Part shown: piece by piece, positions 1-9,265 of the stretch
Numbering within the stretch: position 1 is the stretch's first letter
Layout: the number at the start of each line of letters is the position of its first letter
Assembly: GCA_965223825.1 (NCBI GenBank)
Contig: OZ245018.1
Coordinates: 558,001-622,000, forward strand
Reading direction: 5' to 3'
DNA: 64,000 nucleotides
Origin: CAJXQU01 sp965223825
Lineage (GTDB): Bacteria > Pseudomonadota > Gammaproteobacteria > CAJXQU01
Program-made: the position numbers and the translations under genes
The notes under the pieces: model-generated
What the model saw: only the letters and a program-made list of their open reading frames with translations
Database searches by the model: none
Told to the model about the DNA's origin: nothing

Positions 1-1
1 T

Positions 2-478
2 CCTGAAGGGTATAAAACAAAATCACAAACAACGATTAAAAGTTCGGCCTCTGCAATTCAAGGATTACGTTTTGATGATGTTACCAACCTTGCTGCTTTT
101 ACGTGGCCAGAGTCGATCGTCACCACGACGTATGAAACGTTCGATGGTTTTGTTGTGACAGTTAAGTCAGCGCTGAAAGATGAAAAAGTTTGGGCGAACT
201 TCAGTATTTCAGCGAATGATTTCGATGGTGATGAAGAAGCGAAAAAATCGTTAGAGGAAGAGTTGAAAACCTTGCGTGATCGAACAGAAGCATGGGTGTA
301 TGCGCTACCAACGTATAAAGCTGATCAGCTCAGGCGCGAGCTGGATGATTTAATCGTTGAGGAAGGAGTTGAACTTCCGCCAGAACCTGCGTCAGCACCT
401 CCGGGTATGATGCCGCCAGGTGGCTTACCGGAAGGTTTCCCACCAGGCATGCAGGGCATGATGCCTCCACAGCAGTAA
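2..478 (+). CDS. DUF4340 domain protein, C-terminal part (5' end outside window)
   Basis: The reading frame is open from base 2 to the TAA at 476-478, so this is the end of a longer gene; the first ATG inside the window (155) is internal. The visible 158 residues include a WVYALPTYKADQLRRELDDL stretch near the end, which resembles the C-terminal pattern of DUF4340 proteins. These often sit beside ABC-2/GldG-like transport genes and are thought to act at the membrane or in the periplasm. The last 30 residues are a low-complexity tail rich in Pro, Gly and Met. Function is unknown. The family call is from recognition of the pattern, and the upstream neighbours that would confirm it are not in the window. 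Confidence 0.7.
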   Translation, partial: PEGYKTKSQTTIKSSASAIQGLRFDDVTNLAAFTWPESIVTTTYETFDGFVVTVKSALKDEKVWANFSISANDFDGDEEAKKSLEEELKTLRDRTEAWVYALPTYKADQLRRELDDLIVEEGVELPPEPASAPPGMMPPGGLPEGFPPGMQGMMPPQQ

Positions 479-493
479 GATAAAATTAGAAGT

Positions 494-522
494 GGTGTTG
501 CAGTTTTTTCGGCTGCAACACC
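494..522. terminator. Hairpin between convergent genes
   Basis: A perfect 10-bp stem (GGTGTTGCAG / CTGCAACACC) with a 9-nt loop lies between the convergent ends of the DUF4340 gene and the GGDEF-EAL gene. No long T-run follows on either strand, so it is a candidate bidirectional terminator rather than a clear intrinsic one. Confidence 0.45.
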
Positions 523-558
523 TGACTCTCCTAGCAAGTCATTCTTAATTCTTTTATA

Positions 559-2739
559 TCAAGCGAGACTTTCTTCTTCGCTTTCTTCTTTCAAATCCAA
601 GTGCTCATTAGCCCAGACAATGAAGTCGTCACCCGATAATGGTCGACTATAAAAATAACCTTGAATCAGATCACATTTTTTCTCTTGTAGCAAATCCAGC
701 TGAGGCTGATCTTCTACTCCTTCTGCGACGACTTTTAAACGAAGACTATGTGCTAGGGCAATGATCGCTTCAACGATTGCGGCATCGTCAGGATCATGAT
801 CAATATCACGAATAAAGGATTGATCAATTTTTAATGTAGAAATTGGGAAACGTTTTAAATAAGAAAGTGATGAGTACCCTGTTCCAAAATCATCGATCGC
901 AATTGAAAAACCAAGTTCGCGTAATTCATTGAGAATACCAATCGCACGATCGACATTATTCATGATCAGGCTTTCTGTAATTTCTAACTCAATCTGCGCG
1001 GGATCAACACCAATGTCATTTACGATGCGGATTAACTCACGCGGAAGGTTTTCCTGATCGAATTGTGCGCCGGATAAATTCACCGCGACACTGAGGTTTG
1101 GTAAGCTTTTTTCTTGCATGAATTTAATATGCCGACACGCTTCAGCGAAGATCCACTCACCTAAGGGAATAATCAAGCCGGTTTGCTCGGCAACAGGAAT
1201 AAACTCTGCGGGTGAAACCATACCAAGTTCAGGATGACGCCAACGGATCAATGCTTCCATACTCGTCACTTCAGTTGTCAAACCTGACACTTTAGGTTGA
1301 TAAAACAACATGAATTGGTTTTCGTCTAAGGCTTTGCGTAAATTTACTTCCAGCGAAAGACGTTCAAAGGCGCGAGCATTCATTGACGAAGTGAAGAACT
1401 TATAACAATTTCGTCCTTCACTTTTCGCATGGTACAACGCCGATCCACTTTGTTTTAATAAGGTATCGACATCTTCACCATCATCAGGAAATGCACTGAT
1501 ACCGATACTGACGGAAACAGATAATTGATTGCCGTTAATGGAGACAGGTTTTGCAATTTCTTCATTGATCCGGCGCGCCATAATGGCAGCTTCTTCAACT
1601 TCCGCAAGTCCGTCCATCACGACAACGAATTCATCACCACCAAAGTGAGCAAGTGTGATCTCAGCAGAAAGATTAATGCCTGTGTAGTGATCGTTTGGTC
1701 CCGTACCATGATTTTGATCATGGGCCAGGCAAGAATTTAAACGTTTCCCGACTTCTCGTAATACTTCATCGCCACTGGTGTGGCCGAGTGAGTCGTTTAA
1801 GCGTTGGAAGTGATCAAGATCCAATGTGAGAACTGCAAGCACTTGTTGTGTGTTGCGATTATTGGCGATGGCTTGATTGAGTTTTCGTCGTAAGAAAACG
1901 CGGTTGGGCAGGCCGGTTACTTTGTCATAATGCGACAGGCGTTCGATTTTATTTTCGGCTTTTTTACGTTCAGTAATATCCTGAATCGTGCCCATTAAAC
2001 GAATGGGTTCACCGTTGTCGTTAACAAGAATTTCTGCTTCTTGATAAACTGTTTTGACTTGCATTGATCGCGAAACAACACGATGTTCGATACCAAGCTT
2101 GTGTTTGTCGCGTTTCGCTGTTTGGATCGTATCGAGTACTTTATCAATTTCTTTTTTGTGCACATTCTGAAAAAAATAGTCAGCATCACCAAATGTGCGT
2201 GTCGGTGGTAGATCGAGAATTTCGCCAACTTGAACAGACCAATTGACGAGATTCGTATCAAAATCCCACTCCCAATAACCCAGCTTTGCGATACGTTGCG
2301 CGTGATCAAGTCTATCTTGGCTAGCACGCAAATCATCTGCCGTTTCTTTTGATCGCAACATGTATAAAAGGCGGTGTGAAAGCAGTAGGTAATTAATCGG
2401 TTTCGTGGCAAAGTCTGTCGCACCGACTTGGTAAGATCGATTGATCGAATCGAGATCGTCCAAGCCCGTCATCATTAAAATCGGAATATATTTACATTCA
2501 GGAATAGCGCGGATTTTTTCGCATGCATCAAAGCCATCCATGATCGGCATCATCACATCCAGCAGAATTATGTCAGGCTTTAACTCTTCAACCCGATCCA
2601 CCGCGCGTTGACCATTTTCCGCTTCTTCAACTTGAAAGCCGATTTGTTCTAATGACTCACGCACCATAAAGCGGACGGTAATATCGTCATCGACTACCAG
2701 GATGAGGGAAGTATCACGTCCGTTTGAATTTGAAAACAT
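559..2739 (-). CDS. Response regulator with PAS, GGDEF and EAL domains
   Basis: A 726-aa soluble cyclic-di-GMP signalling protein. Domains in order: receiver (about 12-130, acidic pair at 17-19, phosphoacceptor D61, lysine in TKP near 113), PAS/PAC (about 150-260), GGDEF (about 265-450, intact GGDEF at 367-371) and EAL (about 465-715, EAL at 495-497 and a DDFGTGYSSL motif). All hallmark residues for diguanylate cyclase and phosphodiesterase activity are present. The inhibitory RxxD motif expected five residues before GGDEF is replaced by SAEI. There is an extra polar segment rich in His and Asn (about 337-360) inside the GGDEF domain. It is the last gene of a four-gene minus-strand cluster whose members look like sensors, so it is probably the output protein. 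Which of the two activities dominates cannot be read from sequence. Confidence 0.9.
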   Translation of the reverse strand: MFSNSNGRDTSLILVVDDDITVRFMVRESLEQIGFQVEEAENGQRAVDRVEELKPDIILLDVMMPIMDGFDACEKIRAIPECKYIPILMMTGLDDLDSINRSYQVGATDFATKPINYLLLSHRLLYMLRSKETADDLRASQDRLDHAQRIAKLGYWEWDFDTNLVNWSVQVGEILDLPPTRTFGDADYFFQNVHKKEIDKVLDTIQTAKRDKHKLGIEHRVVSRSMQVKTVYQEAEILVNDNGEPIRLMGTIQDITERKKAENKIERLSHYDKVTGLPNRVFLRRKLNQAIANNRNTQQVLAVLTLDLDHFQRLNDSLGHTSGDEVLREVGKRLNSCLAHDQNHGTGPNDHYTGINLSAEITLAHFGGDEFVVVMDGLAEVEEAAIMARRINEEIAKPVSINGNQLSVSVSIGISAFPDDGEDVDTLLKQSGSALYHAKSEGRNCYKFFTSSMNARAFERLSLEVNLRKALDENQFMLFYQPKVSGLTTEVTSMEALIRWRHPELGMVSPAEFIPVAEQTGLIIPLGEWIFAEACRHIKFMQEKSLPNLSVAVNLSGAQFDQENLPRELIRIVNDIGVDPAQIELEITESLIMNNVDRAIGILNELRELGFSIAIDDFGTGYSSLSYLKRFPISTLKIDQSFIRDIDHDPDDAAIVEAIIALAHSLRLKVVAEGVEDQPQLDLLQEKKCDLIQGYFYSRPLSGDDFIVWANEHLDLKEESEEESLA

Positions 2740-2823
2740 GGATTTAGTTATTCCGAAAAAAATAATTGCTTGTCTAACAAATATCGACTTTCACACTTAA
2801 ATCTTGAATATTTGCGCTTAGCT

Positions 2824-5610
2824 TCAGGTGAGCGTCGCGCGCTCTTTATTTAGCAATTCGGTTAATGCCTGACAAACGGCATCGTATTCATATTCCAAGA
2901 CGTTAAGATGGGCTTGTGCATCAGTGATAGCATCTTTCATCGCGTACATTTCGAGCTCTGAACAGCGCTTAGCCAGATCGCGCGCGCCAATGGTTTTACA
3001 ACTGGATTGCATACTGTAAGCGGCTCGTTGTAGTGCTTGCATATCACCATTTGCAGTAGCGGTTTCTAACGCGCGAATGGTTTTGTCTGAATTGCCTAAG
3101 AATAATTTCGCAACTTTGATCAAAACGCTTGGCTGACCTTTGCGTTGTAATGATCGGATTTTATTAATGGCAGCTTCATCGAGTTGGGCCGATTGCGCGA
3201 CAATGGGTTTAGCGGCGGCTTCTTGCTCTTTTTTCTTTTCATTTTCGATCGCTTCGTTGTGTCGTGCATATTCACTTTGGTTATCTTGTGAAAGTAGCGG
3301 CAACCATCGATGCAGCATGGCACCGAGTTGTTCTAAATTGATCGGCTTGGTCATGTAATCATCCATACCGGCTTCCAAACACAATTCACGATCGCCTTCC
3401 ATCGCATTCGCGGTGAGTGCAATGATCGGCATGTGTTGTAATTTAATTTGCTCGGTTTCCCATTTTCGGATTTCGCGTGTGGCTTCGAAGCCATCCATTT
3501 CCGGCATCTGGCAGTCCATTAAAATCAAATCGTACGGGCGTTGCATTTTATCCAGCGGGCATTCTGTTAAAGCGTCGTAAGCCAACCGACCATTACCGGC
3601 GATCTCAAAACTACAGCCGAGTTTTGTGAGCATTTCTCTCGCCAACTCTTGGTTAACAAAGTTATCTTCAGCAACCAAAATATGCCCGCGCAAATGCAAT
3701 GTTTCATCTGCTGACGAGGTTAAACTCTCAGGCGAAATACGGGGTGAATCTGTTCCTTCCAATGACAGTGCTTTGAATAAAGCTTCGTACATTTCATTTT
3801 GTCGGATGGGTTTGTTCAGGTAACTTTCGACACCTGCCATCATCCATTGCCCGGTTTCTTCCATATTGCCGACAGAGCTAAGAATGATCAGCTTGGTACT
3901 CGCGATATTCGGATCGCGTTTGATTTGTTTCGCGAGGCTGATTGCGTCAATACCGGGAAGGTTATTCTCAACGATCGCAAGATCGATAGGATGCCCAAGC
4001 TCTTTGGCTTGCTTGATCACGGTCATGGCGCTTGCGCCATTTGAAACGGACTGGTGTCGGATCTTCCAGTTCTGACACTGCTTCACAAGAATTTGACGGG
4101 TGGTTGAATTATCGTCTGCGATCAAAATATGCGCATTTTTTACGCAAGGATCGATCGAAGAAGAGAGCGGCTGTTTTAACGCTTTCTCTTTTTTCAGCGG
4201 TATTGCAAACCAAAATGTGGAGCCTTCGTTAATGGTACTTTTGACACCGATTTTGCCTTTCATCAGGGTCGTTAGTTTTTTACTGATCGTCAAACCAAGG
4301 CCAGTACCGCCGAATTTACGCGTGGTGGATCCATCCGCTTGCGAGAACGAATCAAAGATTTTTTCTTGCACATTTTCGCTAATACCAATGCCGGTATCGC
4401 TCACACGAAAACGAATATTGGTGTAATCAGACTCACTTTCGAATAATTCAATTTTAACGGCGATTTCGCCATCTTCGGTAAACTTGATTGCATTCCCGAT
4501 CAGGTTTACCAAGATCTGTCTGATCCGTTCAGCATCACCACGATAGGTGGCATGGCCGTCGGCGGGATATTCGCAATTTAGATCGAGACCTTTATTATTC
4601 GCCTGCTCAGCAAATAGCACGGAAACATCTTCGATCAGTAAACGCAGATCGAAAACGGAATTATTCAGCTCCAGTTTACCCGCTTCAATTTTTGAGAAAT
4701 CGAGGATCTCATTGATGATGGTGAGTAACGCATTGCCGGACTTTTGGATCGTGTCAGCAAAACGTCGCTGCTTACTGGTGAGATCAGTATCGGAAAGCAT
4801 TTCCGCCATGCCGAGAATGCCATTCATCGGTGTGCGAATTTCATGGCTCATGGTGGCGAGAAATTCACTTTTGGCGGATGCTGCTTGTTGGGCCGCATCA
4901 CGCGCCGTGATCAAGGCTGTTTCAGTTTCGCGTTTTTTACTGATTTCGTTCCGTAACTCGGTATTCGACAGCTCCGATTTTTTGATCGTCATATTTAACG
5001 TGTCGATCAGTGTTTTGTGCTTATATTGCAGATCTTCGGTTTTATCCATGAAGTCACGGCAGAGTTTTACCGCGCGCATAATGACAGGGATGATTGCCGC
5101 GATCATGACACCTTTACCGACAGAAACTTCATTCATCATCGTGATGAAATGTAAGGCGGGCGGTAGCAGGATCAATGACGAAAACAGCGCAACAGAAAAA
5201 TTCGACGAGGCAACCACCGGCGCACCAAGGCCGACAATCGCCACCAACGTGATTACCACTAATACATGCACATCGGTGGGGATATCGGTGAGTATCAAGC
5301 CACCTAAGACTCCCCAGATCAAAGCGTTCATCATCATGCCGAGCATGAAGAATTGATTGTCGCGTGGATCAACCTCTTTGCGCTGACAGACCAATGTGAA
5401 GATCGCGAGCACGGCCGTGTTAGCTTCAATGCAGATGATCCAAGTATTGAGCGTAGTCAGCGTTTGTTCTGTGTAAAGAACCGTATGAATAAATAAGGCC
5501 GCAAGCGCGGAGAACAGCAAATACTGAAGCGTGAAGCGAGGCAAGATAGCTTGGAAGCTGTTCGCTTGGAACACAACGTCGTTTTCGGACTTAGTGAGGC
5601 TGGCAGTCAT
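2824..5610 (-). CDS. Membrane hybrid histidine kinase with two receivers and a degenerate Hpt
   Basis: A 928-aa BarA-like sensor kinase. The N-terminus (about 25-190) holds several hydrophobic segments with no obvious periplasmic sensor domain, followed by a coiled coil (200-245). HisKA is at about 245-310 with phosphoacceptor H256 in MSHEIRTP. HATPase_c runs to about 475 with N373, DTGIGI at 405-410 and GGTGLGL at 434-440, so the catalytic core is intact. Receiver 1 (about 493-615) has Glu (E548) in place of the phosphoacceptor Asp. Receiver 2 (about 642-770) is canonical with D699. The C-terminal Hpt domain (about 810-925) has Tyr (Y865) where the phosphoaccepting His should be, in RAAYSMQSS. 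The kinase can probably phosphorylate D699 but not complete a classical relay through its own Hpt. It lies 27 nt downstream of the degenerate receiver-Hpt gene and upstream of the GGDEF-EAL regulator. Confidence 0.9.
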   Translation of the reverse strand: MTASLTKSENDVVFQANSFQAILPRFTLQYLLFSALAALFIHTVLYTEQTLTTLNTWIICIEANTAVLAIFTLVCQRKEVDPRDNQFFMLGMMMNALIWGVLGGLILTDIPTDVHVLVVITLVAIVGLGAPVVASSNFSVALFSSLILLPPALHFITMMNEVSVGKGVMIAAIIPVIMRAVKLCRDFMDKTEDLQYKHKTLIDTLNMTIKKSELSNTELRNEISKKRETETALITARDAAQQAASAKSEFLATMSHEIRTPMNGILGMAEMLSDTDLTSKQRRFADTIQKSGNALLTIINEILDFSKIEAGKLELNNSVFDLRLLIEDVSVLFAEQANNKGLDLNCEYPADGHATYRGDAERIRQILVNLIGNAIKFTEDGEIAVKIELFESESDYTNIRFRVSDTGIGISENVQEKIFDSFSQADGSTTRKFGGTGLGLTISKKLTTLMKGKIGVKSTINEGSTFWFAIPLKKEKALKQPLSSSIDPCVKNAHILIADDNSTTRQILVKQCQNWKIRHQSVSNGASAMTVIKQAKELGHPIDLAIVENNLPGIDAISLAKQIKRDPNIASTKLIILSSVGNMEETGQWMMAGVESYLNKPIRQNEMYEALFKALSLEGTDSPRISPESLTSSADETLHLRGHILVAEDNFVNQELAREMLTKLGCSFEIAGNGRLAYDALTECPLDKMQRPYDLILMDCQMPEMDGFEATREIRKWETEQIKLQHMPIIALTANAMEGDRELCLEAGMDDYMTKPINLEQLGAMLHRWLPLLSQDNQSEYARHNEAIENEKKKEQEAAAKPIVAQSAQLDEAAINKIRSLQRKGQPSVLIKVAKLFLGNSDKTIRALETATANGDMQALQRAAYSMQSSCKTIGARDLAKRCSELEMYAMKDAITDAQAHLNVLEYEYDAVCQALTELLNKERATLT

Positions 5611-5637
5611 AATGTTAGGTCCTGATCTCCTTCACGG

Positions 5638-7557
5638 TTAGGAGTCTCGACGTAGTTGAGATGAATTAAGAAATGTTTCATCTAAAGTGGATTCTTTGGT
5701 TAATTCTGCGAGTAATACGGATTCAATCTCGATAAAGTCTGCTTCTAAAAAATGCAGCATACCGACAATACGTTCACGGCTGGATTCCTGTTGAATAAGA
5801 TCATCGATTTCATTACAACGGTCCATGATGTCCAGTGCACCCATGTGTAAGCTACGTTGACCTAATTCTTGAATACGCGATGAAAAGCCGTCGATATCGT
5901 TAGCTTTGTAGGCACTCCGGGCTTGCGTGATCAAGGTAGGACCATCTTCTAAAAAAGTATTCACAATTTCTACGAAGCGGTGATTCGTGCTCACACGCAG
6001 ACCATCGAGCACGAAATAATCGATACCCTTACCATCATCGTCCTGATCGGCATTGACTGACATTGCGTGTGAATCAGAAACTGTCGCTTGAACCGCCATC
6101 GGCAAGGCAGAAATAGAGGCATTTAACGCATTCGTCACACCGCGCTCCAAGGCGAGTAAATCCAATGGGCGAGCGATGCAATCAACAATGTTGGGAAGGT
6201 TCGCTTCCATCACATTTTGCTGCGGATCGTCAAGGCGATTTTGACCGATTAAGAGGAAAGGTAATTGGCGATATTCCTGATCATCACTCAAGCATTGAGC
6301 AAACCCAATGCCATCCATATCGGGCAGTTCGCGTTTGCAAATGATCAAATTAAAGCGTTGATCGCTGGCGCTGTAATCGCACAACATACTCAGGGCTTCA
6401 GGTACTGAGCTGACACTTTGATACGCATACTCGCGTGATCGACAACAGGCTTCGATTTTTTGTTTTTCTTGCGGGTCATCGTTCACGATCAGAACATCGA
6501 TATTTTTCGATTGCTCTATCAAAGCTGGCTTAGTTGGCGTGGTTTCAAATTCGGATCTAGACTCCGAGATTCCTTCATTCTCCGGTTTCGGTAAGGCGTG
6601 TGTTGAAGCGACATCAAGCAAGGCAATGGGCTCATCTGACTGAAGGTGATCAACCAGATCATTCGCCTGGCCTTTCAGACGATCAAGATTTATTTGTAGC
6701 TGTTCTTTGGGTTGTTCGATATCGAACAAGTCCAGTTCGTCACGTAAATTGACGGAAATAACTTCGAGTTTATCCAGCTCCTCGTCATAACTCAGCATGA
6801 CGTTGCGCAGGGCCTCCAATTCGCTCGTTTGCTGTTGGAAATGGTTTTGTTGGTGAAGACGTTGGTTATCCATCTCCATCAATTGAGATTTTAGATAGCG
6901 CATGTCTGAGCGTAATAAGTCATGGGTTTCACGCTGATCGGAATGTTTTGCCAAAGCATCTTGTAAGGTAATGTTGATCTTGTCTGCAACGAAACAAAAA
7001 ACGCCGCAGAGCAAACCCATGACGATAGCGAGGATCAAATATTCATTTTCTGGTAATTGCACCAAGCGTAGAACAAACGGGCTGATCACACAGAATAAAT
7101 AAGGAATGGCGACCAGCATACGCGAGGAATAAGCCGCTGCACCGACCCCGGCCATGCCGATCAAAAGCGTTGCTGTGAGATAAATTCCAGATGCGGTTTC
7201 TGGGAAAAATAAGGCACCCGCAAGGCCCCAGCCAAGCCCATCGAGTAAAGTTAGCGCCATAATTACGGTGCTAATATGTCCCGCCATCAGATCGGTTTGA
7301 ACGTGATTAAAGAAACCACGAACCACCCAACGACTGGCAGTTAATGCCAGCATGATGACCAGCCAGGTTTTAAGTAGTGTCGGATTCGCGTCTTGCCAGA
7401 TAAGATGTGGAAGTGCGATCAGCGCAGAAAAATATATGATGGATAGCAATGTGTCGTGACGAACAAAACTCGTGGTTTTGAACGAGAAATGATCGTCAAG
7501 TAGCTCGTCAGAAAAACTGCCGGATTTTGACGATTCGTTGTCGACACGGTGAGACAT
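5638..7557 (-). CDS. Membrane protein with degenerate receiver and Hpt domains, no kinase core
   Basis: A 639-aa protein with the same general plan as the neighbouring hybrid kinase but without HisKA and HATPase domains. It has an N-terminal multi-helix membrane region (about 33-192), a coiled coil (200-300), a receiver-like domain (about 353-480) and an Hpt-like domain (about 515-620). The receiver keeps the acidic pair D360/D361 but has Lys (K408) at the phosphoacceptor site and Arg (R463) at the conserved Lys. The Hpt motif has Gln (Q563) at the His position. Phosphotransfer therefore looks impossible; a scaffold, decoy or heterodimer partner role is inference. The frame stays open to 7674, but that would overlap the upstream gene by 94 bp. 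I chose the ATG at 7557, 23 nt after the upstream stop. Confidence 0.75.
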   Translation of the reverse strand: MSHRVDNESSKSGSFSDELLDDHFSFKTTSFVRHDTLLSIIYFSALIALPHLIWQDANPTLLKTWLVIMLALTASRWVVRGFFNHVQTDLMAGHISTVIMALTLLDGLGWGLAGALFFPETASGIYLTATLLIGMAGVGAAAYSSRMLVAIPYLFCVISPFVLRLVQLPENEYLILAIVMGLLCGVFCFVADKINITLQDALAKHSDQRETHDLLRSDMRYLKSQLMEMDNQRLHQQNHFQQQTSELEALRNVMLSYDEELDKLEVISVNLRDELDLFDIEQPKEQLQINLDRLKGQANDLVDHLQSDEPIALLDVASTHALPKPENEGISESRSEFETTPTKPALIEQSKNIDVLIVNDDPQEKQKIEACCRSREYAYQSVSSVPEALSMLCDYSASDQRFNLIICKRELPDMDGIGFAQCLSDDQEYRQLPFLLIGQNRLDDPQQNVMEANLPNIVDCIARPLDLLALERGVTNALNASISALPMAVQATVSDSHAMSVNADQDDDGKGIDYFVLDGLRVSTNHRFVEIVNTFLEDGPTLITQARSAYKANDIDGFSSRIQELGQRSLHMGALDIMDRCNEIDDLIQQESSRERIVGMLHFLEADFIEIESVLLAELTKESTLDETFLNSSQLRRDS

Positions 7558-7580
7558 ATCCTTTGCCCTTGGGTGTGGTT

Positions 7581-8150
7581 TTAGTGAACAGTGTGTGAGT
7601 CGTGTGTGATCGGGAAAGACCCGCCTAAGCCTGCTAGCGTGCGCATCGCATTGCGACTGCCGGTACGACTCCATAAGTCATAAGCTTGCATCGGATCGAG
7701 ACAATTTGTGCCCTCATCCAATTCACGCAAGCTCTGCAGAATATCCACCATCTTGATGAAATCGCGACTCAAGCAAGCATATAATCCATCGCTTGAGTGG
7801 CTGGCCAGTTGCGCGTATGTACCACGGCCGAGATCAATAAAATGATTGATCGGCAAACGCTTCTCACCCGCATAATCTGGAAATAAACCAGCAAATAGCA
7901 AACATTGATCAGCAATATCTTGCATGCTGCCACTTTGAATACGGCCAGTTTCCATAAATTCGTCAAGGAAGTTCATACCGCTTTCATGTTCCACCTCACC
8001 GCGATTCATCTTGCCGATGAAACGCATCAAGGTCGTCACCAGATAACCTTCTGTTTCCGTGTCTAATGTGTAACCGGTGATTGCTTCTGCTTCGCCGACA
8101 AGAGCATGCCAGAGCGCCGTATCGCGTGTGTGGAGCATCATTTGACTCAT
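7581..8150 (-). CDS. Unknown 189-aa protein heading the signalling cluster
   Basis: I do not recognise a named family. The protein is soluble and predicted mostly helical, with no signal peptide or membrane segment. Features seen are an acidic N-terminal half, a LMRFIGKMNRGEVEHESG stretch near residues 42-59, and a region rich in Phe, Leu and Asp in the middle. The frame is open to 8198, but the ATG at 8150 is chosen because an AAGGA ribosome binding site lies 7 nt before it. It is first in the minus-strand cluster that continues with the degenerate receiver-Hpt protein, the hybrid kinase and the GGDEF-EAL regulator, so a role in that pathway is plausible but unproven. Confidence 0.6.
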   Translation of the reverse strand: MSQMMLHTRDTALWHALVGEAEAITGYTLDTETEGYLVTTLMRFIGKMNRGEVEHESGMNFLDEFMETGRIQSGSMQDIADQCLLFAGLFPDYAGEKRLPINHFIDLGRGTYAQLASHSSDGLYACLSRDFIKMVDILQSLRELDEGTNCLDPMQAYDLWSRTGSRNAMRTLAGLGGSFPITHDSHTVH

Positions 8151-8338
8151 AATTCGATCCTTGAAATAAGTGCTAACTAGTTCATGAGCGACCGCCATCG
8201 TCCGTGATTCGAAAAAACGACCGTTCCCAATGTGCTGATGTTAGCGGCAGGCCAAAGATTTTTTTTAATGCGCAATACACAACAGGTCAGTGAAACGCTA
8301 TACTTCACGCCATTTTTTTGAGAACGAAGACTCATTTC

Positions 8339-9265
8339 ATGACGTTCGAAAACGATACATTTCAAGGCTTAATTCAAAGTTTGCAGGCTTACTGGGCTGC
8401 ACAAGGTTGCGTGATCGAGCAACCTTACGATATGGAAATGGGGGCGGGGACTTTTCACCCATCCACTTTTCTGCGCGCGATCGGCCCCGAACCGTGGAAT
8501 GCCGCGTATGTTCAGGCATCGCGCCGCCCAACCGATGGACGTTATGGTGAGAACCCAAATCGTCTTCAACGTTATTACCAGTTTCAAGTAATCTTGAAGC
8601 CGTCTCCCGACAATATCCAAGAACTCTATCTGGGGTCTTTAAAAGCGTTAGGCATCGACACGCTGGAGCATGATGTACGCTTTGTCGAAGACAACTGGGA
8701 ATCACCGACGCTCGGCGCGTGGGGGCTCGGCTGGGAGATCTGGTTGAACGGAATGGAGATCAGCCAGTTCACCTATTTCCAACAAGTTGGTGGGCTCGAT
8801 TGCCGCCCCGTTGCCGGCGAGATCACTTACGGATTGGAACGGATCGCCATGTACTTGCAAAACGTCGACAGTATTTATGACTTGATCTGGGCGCGCACGC
8901 CGCATGGTGATGTCACGTACGGGCAAATTTTTCACCAAAACGAAGTGGAAGCCTCAACCTACAATTTTTCGCACGCGGATACGGACGCGTTGTTTGCTTG
9001 GTTTGATACCTGCGAGCAAGAAAGCCAGAAACTGATCGAGTTAGACTTACCTTTGCCAGCATACGAGCATGTGCTTAAAGCCTCGCATACATTTAATTTA
9101 TTAGATGCGCGCCATGCGATCTCTGTGACGGAACGGCAACGTTATATTTTACGGATCCGAACCCTAGCACGCGCGGTTGCCGTCGCTTATCACGCACGAC
9201 GCGAAGCACTCGGTTTTCCACTGCTGCCGACGTCGCAGCAAGATCTGAAAGGAGATCAGTCATGA
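8339..9265 (+). CDS. glyQ: Glycine--tRNA ligase alpha subunit
   Basis: A 308-aa catalytic alpha subunit of the bacterial alpha2beta2 glycyl-tRNA synthetase, which charges tRNA-Gly in the cytoplasm; E. coli GlyQ is 303 aa. The N-terminal TFQGLIQSLQAYWAAQGC and EMGAGTFHPSTFLRAIGPEP blocks and the central WEIWLNGMEISQFTYFQQ block are diagnostic of this class II subunit. The ATG at 8339 matches the family start; an in-frame TTG at 8318 would only add seven residues. The stop overlaps the glyS start by 4 nt, which implies translational coupling. A TATACT element at 8299-8304 could be the -10 of its promoter, but no good -35 is visible. Confidence 0.97.
   Translation: MTFENDTFQGLIQSLQAYWAAQGCVIEQPYDMEMGAGTFHPSTFLRAIGPEPWNAAYVQASRRPTDGRYGENPNRLQRYYQFQVILKPSPDNIQELYLGSLKALGIDTLEHDVRFVEDNWESPTLGAWGLGWEIWLNGMEISQFTYFQQVGGLDCRPVAGEITYGLERIAMYLQNVDSIYDLIWARTPHGDVTYGQIFHQNEVEASTYNFSHADTDALFAWFDTCEQESQKLIELDLPLPAYEHVLKASHTFNLLDARHAISVTERQRYILRIRTLARAVAVAYHARREALGFPLLPTSQQDLKGDQS

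Noticed and set aside
4547..5356. A 269-codon open frame on the plus strand opposite the hybrid kinase
   Set aside because: It is the mirror of a well-supported coding frame, with Ser/Arg-rich low-information composition and no ribosome site.
7558..7674. N-terminal extension of the degenerate receiver-Hpt protein
   Set aside because: It would overlap the upstream gene by 94 bp in another frame, and its sequence is Arg/His-rich like an out-of-frame reading.
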